Shown piece after piece: positions 60,215 to 64,000 of a stretch of DNA of 64,000 nucleotides. The first letter of the stretch is position 1, and each line of letters opens with the position of its first letter. The DNA comes from Enterococcus thailandicus. GTDB taxonomy: Bacteria; Bacillota; Bacilli; Lactobacillales; Enterococcaceae. The stretch spans positions 78,013-142,012 of the forward strand of contig NZ_JXLE01000007.1 of NCBI RefSeq assembly GCF_001886265.1. Reading direction: 5' to 3'. A model generated the notes under the pieces. It was not told the origin of the DNA, did not search any database, and saw only the letters and a program-made list of their open reading frames with translations. The position numbers and the translations under genes are program-made.

Positions 60215-61329
60215 GTATACTAAAAAATATTACCCAATTTAAAAAAATCCAGAGTCGAGCAATCACTCCCGAAAATCCAACAGGCGAGAAAGGTAAAGCT
60301 GCGATGTTGCCAAGCGGGCTAGGACCAAGCCGCAAAGGTCGTGGCGCAATTCCGCTGACTTCTGGTGAAGAAACTGTGATTGCGGATATTACTGGAACGG
60401 GAATAATTCGTCATATGTGGATGACGATTCGTGATCGAACAGAATTTGGCAGTTTTGTTTTACGTGATTTAATCTTAAGAATTTATTGGGATGGGTCGGA
60501 TAGCCCTGCTGTTGAAAGTCCTTTAGGGGATTTCTTTTGTAATGGGTTTGGAGAGCGTTGCGAGGTGAACTCGTTGCCGATAGTGGTTAATCCTACGGGG
60601 GGCTTTAATTCCTATTTCGAAATGCCTTTCCAAACATCCGCTAAAATTACGATCGAGAATTTACATCCGAAGGATATGTCCTCATTTTTTTATACGATAA
60701 ATTACGCTTTGGTGGACGAATTGGAAGAAAATAGCCTATATTTTCACGCAAATTGGCATCGGGAACGCATTACCAAATTACAGGAGGATTATAAGTTAAT
60801 TGATCGATTAAAGGGCCAAGGCTATTACGTGGGTACTTACCTTGCGCTTACCTGCCTAGAACGTTATTGGTGGGGCGAAGGCGAGTTTAAATTCTACATT
60901 GATGGGGATAGTGAGTATCCGACCGTAACCTCAACAGGTTCAGAAGATTATTTTGGCGGGGCGTGGGCCTTTCATGAGTACGATGAGTTCGGACGTCCAC
61001 ATGCGAAAAACTATTCAACAGCCTTTTTAGGGTATCCTTACCAATCAAATAGAGATGCCACAAGAGATCGTTTTGAAACGGGAAAATTGAATGCCGTTCA
61101 TGCCTTTGGTGACGACGCAATGCCACGACATGGTCTTTATCGTTGGCATCTTCAAGACCCCATCTGTTTTACCGAAGATTTATCGGTCACTTTACAACAA
61201 ATCGGCAACGATGATGTTCGCTTATTTGAGCGGCAAGACGATGTTGCTAGTGTCGCTTACTGGTATTCAACAGAAGCTTCAGGAAATACTAAACGTCATT
61301 TCACTGATCGAGAACGCTTGCCGCGTTAA
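60211..61329 (+). CDS. DUF2961 / GH172-family glycoside hydrolase
   Basis: ATG 60211 overlaps the previous stop as ATGA and follows AAAGGAG. The 372-residue length and motifs G-T-G-I-I-R-H-M-W, F-G-S-F-V-L-R-D-L-I-L-R-I-Y-W-D-G, G-D-F-F-C-N-G-F and G-S-E-D-Y-F-G-G-A-W are those of DUF2961. This family is now GH172, whose known members act on alpha-D-fructofuranosides (difructose anhydride I) or alpha-D-arabinofuranosides. Glu245 in G-S-E-D-Y and Glu223/225 in W-G-E-G-E are candidate catalytic residues. It lacks a signal peptide. Confidence 0.9.
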   Translation: MSILKNITQFKKIQSRAITPENPTGEKGKAAMLPSGLGPSRKGRGAIPLTSGEETVIADITGTGIIRHMWMTIRDRTEFGSFVLRDLILRIYWDGSDSPAVESPLGDFFCNGFGERCEVNSLPIVVNPTGGFNSYFEMPFQTSAKITIENLHPKDMSSFFYTINYALVDELEENSLYFHANWHRERITKLQEDYKLIDRLKGQGYYVGTYLALTCLERYWWGEGEFKFYIDGDSEYPTVTSTGSEDYFGGAWAFHEYDEFGRPHAKNYSTAFLGYPYQSNRDATRDRFETGKLNAVHAFGDDAMPRHGLYRWHLQDPICFTEDLSVTLQQIGNDDVRLFERQDDVASVAYWYSTEASGNTKRHFTDRERLPR

Positions 61330-61364
61330 TGAAGTGTTTTTCACATATTCGAAGGGAGGAACCT

Positions 61365-62246
61365 ATGATGATATATGGGGCAATTGAAGCTGGAGGGACT
61401 AAATTTGTCTGTGCAGTCGGTACTGAGGAATTAACGATTTTGGAAAGAGTCAGTTTTCCCACAACAACTCCAGTTGAAACAATGAAGCAGGTCATTGATT
61501 TTTTTAAACCTTTTAAGGAACAATTGGCAGGCATCGGGGTCGGCTGCTTTGGTCCAATTGATGTTCAATGCAAATCAACGAGTTTCGGTCATATCACATC
61601 AACACCAAAACTTGCTTGGCAAAATTTCAATTTTGTAGGAACGCTAAAGCAACATTTCAATATTCCGATTGAATGGACAACAGATGTTAATGCGGCTTGC
61701 TATGGTGAATATGTTGCTGGTTCTGGCAAAGGGTTAGCAAGTGTTGCATATTTCACTGTGGGAACAGGTATAGGAGGTGGTGCCTTGCTCAATGGGACTT
61801 TCGTGGAGGGATTCAGTCATCCGGAAATGGGTCATATGTTGATCAAGCGACATCCAAAGGACAATTTTTCAGGAAACTGTCCCTTCCATCAAGATTGTTT
61901 AGAGGGGATGGCAGCAGGACCAGCGATTGAAAAACGGTTGGGTGTAAAAGGCCAGAATTTATTGGCTGACGATTCGTTTTGGCAGATTGAAGCCTTTTAC
62001 CTTGCCCAATGTGCATACAATACAACACTGATGTTTTCGCCAGATAGAATTATTTTTGGCGGTGGTGTAATGAAACAAGAACACATGAAGAAAAAAGTTC
62101 AGGATAAATTTGTTGAGCTTATAAATGGATATGTTGAAATACCACCAATTGATAGCTACATTATTACGCCCGAATTAGGTGATAATGCCGGAATAATCGG
62201 CGGATTAGCATTGGCCAGAAAAGCAGTAAGAAATAAGCAACCATAA
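61365..62246 (+). CDS. ROK-family fructokinase
   Basis: ATG 61365 follows GGGAGG. The product of about 293 residues has the phosphate loop G-A-I-E-A-G-G-T-K-F, T-V-G-T-G-I-G-G-G-A and the zinc-binding C-P-F-H-Q-D-C-L-E-G of ROK fructokinases such as YdhR/ScrK. It phosphorylates a free hexose, most likely fructose released by the two upstream hydrolases. This links the operon to a fructose-containing glycan. It is the last gene of the operon. Confidence 0.9.
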   Translation: MMIYGAIEAGGTKFVCAVGTEELTILERVSFPTTTPVETMKQVIDFFKPFKEQLAGIGVGCFGPIDVQCKSTSFGHITSTPKLAWQNFNFVGTLKQHFNIPIEWTTDVNAACYGEYVAGSGKGLASVAYFTVGTGIGGGALLNGTFVEGFSHPEMGHMLIKRHPKDNFSGNCPFHQDCLEGMAAGPAIEKRLGVKGQNLLADDSFWQIEAFYLAQCAYNTTLMFSPDRIIFGGGVMKQEHMKKKVQDKFVELINGYVEIPPIDSYIITPELGDNAGIIGGLALARKAVRNKQP

Positions 62247-62383
62247 TTAATGAATGTTTCATTGATACTCATGTCAAAAGTATTTAACCGAGTAATCAAA
62301 TGAAGTTGGATAAAGCGAAAATGAATTCAAATAAAAAGGCTCTAAGTCAAATCGTGTTGTTTTCATTAAATCACTGAAAGGAA

Positions 62384-62780
62384 ATGCTTCTGCGTTTCCT
62401 TTTTTCTTTTTGTTGTGCGCTGTATACCTTGAGGATATTCACTGGTGGCGTACACTTAAATAGTAATATATTGTGTTACTTTATGTCTGTGGTAATAGTT
62501 ATAGTTGCTTACCAATGTATGTTCATTTTTCGAAATGTTGACTTCATAATCCTTGGCTTAATGTTTGAATTTTTTTGGTGATAGATTTTTTCAGCCGTAT
62601 AAAATAAATCGTAATTCTATTATCGAGAGTTGTGATTATAAAAAGATAGCAAGAAAAAAAAAGAAAGTTTCTATACATTTTAAATATTTTATTCCTATTT
62701 CTATTGCTAAAAAAGTAGAAATTCTATATTTACCTTTAACTCTCGCTTCTCTTGCAAATGTAGTTAGCTTAGCATTTTAA
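62384..62780 (+). pseudogene. Decayed AgrB/FsrB-like peptide-processing membrane protease
   Basis: The first frame (62384-62581) has L-R-I-F-T-G-G-V-H-L-N-S-N-I-L-C-Y-F, the histidine and cysteine motif of AgrB-type cysteine proteases that mature quorum-sensing peptides. It is followed by a hydrophobic helix and ends at TGA 62579-62581. The C-terminal half continues in another frame from about 62565 (F-F-Q-P-Y-K-I-N-R-N-S-I-I) to 62780. The N-terminal helices are missing or scattered over 62264-62380 with stops. Frameshift plus truncation make it a relic. No agrD-like peptide or agrC/agrA pair is seen inside the window. Confidence 0.65.
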
Positions 62781-62950
62781 TCGATAATAAACTCAGGTAG
62801 TTATATTACCTTGAAATGATTGATAATTTTGTAGTTTCTATTTTTTGCAAGAAATTCTTTATTTTAGTGAAAAAAAAGAAATTATTTCCTTGAAGGGGAT
62901 AAGTTAGAAAAATATTATTATGGTTTGTTCTTCATTGGGAATCATCACTG

Positions 62951-63232
62951 TTGTACCTTATTACTTTTCTGTTTTTCTTATTAGAGAAAAATAATTTGAG
63001 AAGTAGAAAGCTTTTATTGGATAAAGCAATTATTTATATTTTTGAAACGAAAACTTTTCATTGCAATAATTGCAACAAAGAAATTTCAACGGGGGAAGAG
63101 GTTTGGACAAAATGGAAATTTCCGCCAAAAGTAACTGCTCCTCAATTGAAATCAATTAAAGAACTAGAATTTGAGAACGCACCGGTAATTTGTATGACAT
63201 GTGCTGATGAAATATTTCGAAAACATTTTTGA
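62951..63232 (+). CDS. Small protein with paired CxxC motifs, start uncertain
   Basis: The frame is open from 62951 (TTG, no clear ribosome site) to TGA 63232. It begins with a hydrophobic segment (L-I-T-F-L-F-F-L-L), then has C-N-N-C around residue 38 and C-M-T-C near 82, with K-W-K-F-P-P between. Four cysteines could bind zinc. An alternative upstream ATG near 62921 is in another frame, so a frameshift may have separated the membrane part. Family unrecognised. It lies between the agrB relic and a strong terminator. Confidence 0.45.
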   Translation: MYLITFLFFLLEKNNLRSRKLLLDKAIIYIFETKTFHCNNCNKEISTGEEVWTKWKFPPKVTAPQLKSIKELEFENAPVICMTCADEIFRKHF

Positions 63233-63392
63233 AGGTTGAAATGTACACAGATTTAGCCAATCATTTATCCCTTTCGGAAAAGGAATAAGAACTAACCAGA
63301 GGGATAGGTAGGAAAGCTGGACTGAATGGCTTATTTCGCACTGATTATGGGAATATCAGTCAGTTTGGTTAATTGTTAGGGTTCAAAATACA
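63233..63392 (+). other. Short intergenic region, nothing recognised
   Basis: A 16-residue frame (M-Y-T-D-L-A-N-H-L-S...) begins at 63241 but has little support. No promoter or repeat is clear. Confidence 0.3.
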
Positions 63393-63452
63393 GAGACAAA
63401 CTCCAGGTCGGGTTTCGCCACAAGCGAATTACCCGATCTGGAGTTTTGTCTA
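63393..63452. terminator. Large bidirectional terminator-like hairpin
   Basis: AGACAAACTCCAGGTCGGGT pairs almost perfectly with ACCCGATCTGGAGTTTTGTC over a 17-base loop that itself can pair (TTCGC/GCGAA). The stem is about 20 bp, unusually long. Confidence 0.75.
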
Positions 63453-63480
63453 TTGCAGGAAGGCGTAGCCGGACTGCAGG

Positions 63481-63512
63481 AATAAAGCCCCCGGTTCTAA
63501 CAGGGGGCTAAC
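63481..63512 (-). terminator. Terminator for the right-edge gene
   Basis: On the minus strand AGCCCCC and GGGGGCT enclose a short loop and are followed by TTTATT. It lies about 85 bases beyond the stop of the partial minus-strand gene. Confidence 0.65.
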
Positions 63513-63596
63513 AAAGAACAGGAAACTGTGACAACTACCCATTGGGGAGTGTCCTAGCAGTATTTTCTTTGTCACGTGCTTATCAATCTTGTCACC

Positions 63597-64000
63597 TTAT
63601 TTTGATGATGGATACGCTGCGTTTAACAGACGTTCTTTCTCGACTTCCATCACGAATGGCAGATAAAGATATTGTTGTTCTAGTAGATATTGATTGTCCT
63701 CTGTGTACTGATAAGAAGCTGTTTCTTTTGAATAGACCAACGGGGCAATTCGCACATCTCCGGTTGATTGATTGATCGAGTATAAAAGAATGGCTTTTTC
63801 AACTAGTTTCTTTGGCAAATGTTTCCCAAAATAGGAATAGGATTCTTGATTTGCTAAATAAACGAGTAAGCGATCCACACTAAAGTTTGAGAAGGTAAAG
63901 GGCATCATGTGCAGAATATGATTTTGATTATCATGGTGTAAATAGAGTTGCGCTTCTTTACCAAAATTGGTTGAACCAAGGTAAAGCTGCTTTTTCTCAT
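63597..64000 (-). CDS. C-terminal part of an unidentified protein, cut by the right edge
   Basis: The minus-strand frame is open from the edge (reading E-K-K-Q-L-Y-L-G-S-T-N-F-G-K-E-A-Q-L) through 63908, and stops at 63597. The first internal ATG at 63908 is therefore not the start. The 133 visible residues are soluble, with many aromatic residues (N-Q-E-S-Y-S-Y-F-G-K-H, Y-Q-Y-T-E-D-N-Q-Y-L) and no membrane helix. I do not recognise the family. Confidence 0.55.
   Translation of the reverse strand, partial: EKKQLYLGSTNFGKEAQLYLHHDNQNHILHMMPFTFSNFSVDRLLVYLANQESYSYFGKHLPKKLVEKAILLYSINQSTGDVRIAPLVYSKETASYQYTEDNQYLLEQQYLYLPFVMEVEKERLLNAAYPSSK

Noticed and set aside
63241..63288. A 16-residue peptide that could be an autoinducer precursor near the agrB relic
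   Set aside because: It lacks the length, leader helix and acidic C-terminal recognition region of AgrD peptides.

Overview
The window is low-GC Firmicutes chromosome, most plausibly Enterococcus. I judge this from the gene content (a pcp operon with its two membrane partners, a potABCD operon headed by an XRE-cupin regulator, separate coaB and coaC beside a pantothenate ECF component, class Ib NrdI, many PTS genes), the strong AGGAGG-type ribosome sites, and an Fst-type toxin and an AgrB relic of enterococcal style. I cannot fix the species; the E. faecium/hirae/durans group is my guess.

Layout. 1-6200 is an accessory island of mobile debris: a doubly broken DUF5677 gene, a complete Fst/par-type type I toxin-antitoxin locus that had not been called as a gene, relics of a resolvase and a C39-like peptidase, an XRE regulator divergent from a secreted bacteriocin-like precursor with a small membrane protein, and a dead IS1182-like element that keeps perfect 22-bp ends. 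6200-21200 is mostly core: nrdI, an amino-acid antiporter, an SMR exporter behind a structured leader (candidate guanidine riboswitch), a TraX-like protein, the DUF969-DUF979-pcp operon, pnuC, and small enzymes. A MarR gene here is killed by an in-frame stop although its palindromic operator survives. 21460-22729 is a second bacteriocin-like cassette, whose partner protein carries a thioredoxin CxxC domain, followed by an IS200 copy. 23500-34120 is core again (ung, pta, tsaE, exonucleases, murB, a secreted fumarate-reductase-like lipoprotein).

34659-42064 is an N-glycan utilisation locus: a GntR regulator, a PTS EIIC, intracellular GH38 and GH125 alpha-mannosidases and a secreted GH18 endoglycosidase, with a cre box. 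43093-44166 has a third bacteriocin-like cassette with a cre box over its transcription start, and a holin-like type I toxin. 44654-52222 holds panT-coaC-coaB-oxidoreductase and the polyamine operon. 52728-62246 is a LevR/sigma-54 locus with a textbook -24/-12 promoter driving a mannose-family PTS, an (alpha/alpha)6-type glycosidase, a GH172 (DUF2961) enzyme and a ROK fructokinase. This looks like a dedicated pathway for an unusual fructose- or arabinose-containing sugar. The right edge has an agrB relic and a partial gene.

The most striking non-genic feature is a family of ~120-bp hairpin-forming repeats at six loci. They always lie just 3' of a gene's stop codon and in the same orientation to that gene. 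One locus is an array of six exact 120-bp units. I do not recognise the family.
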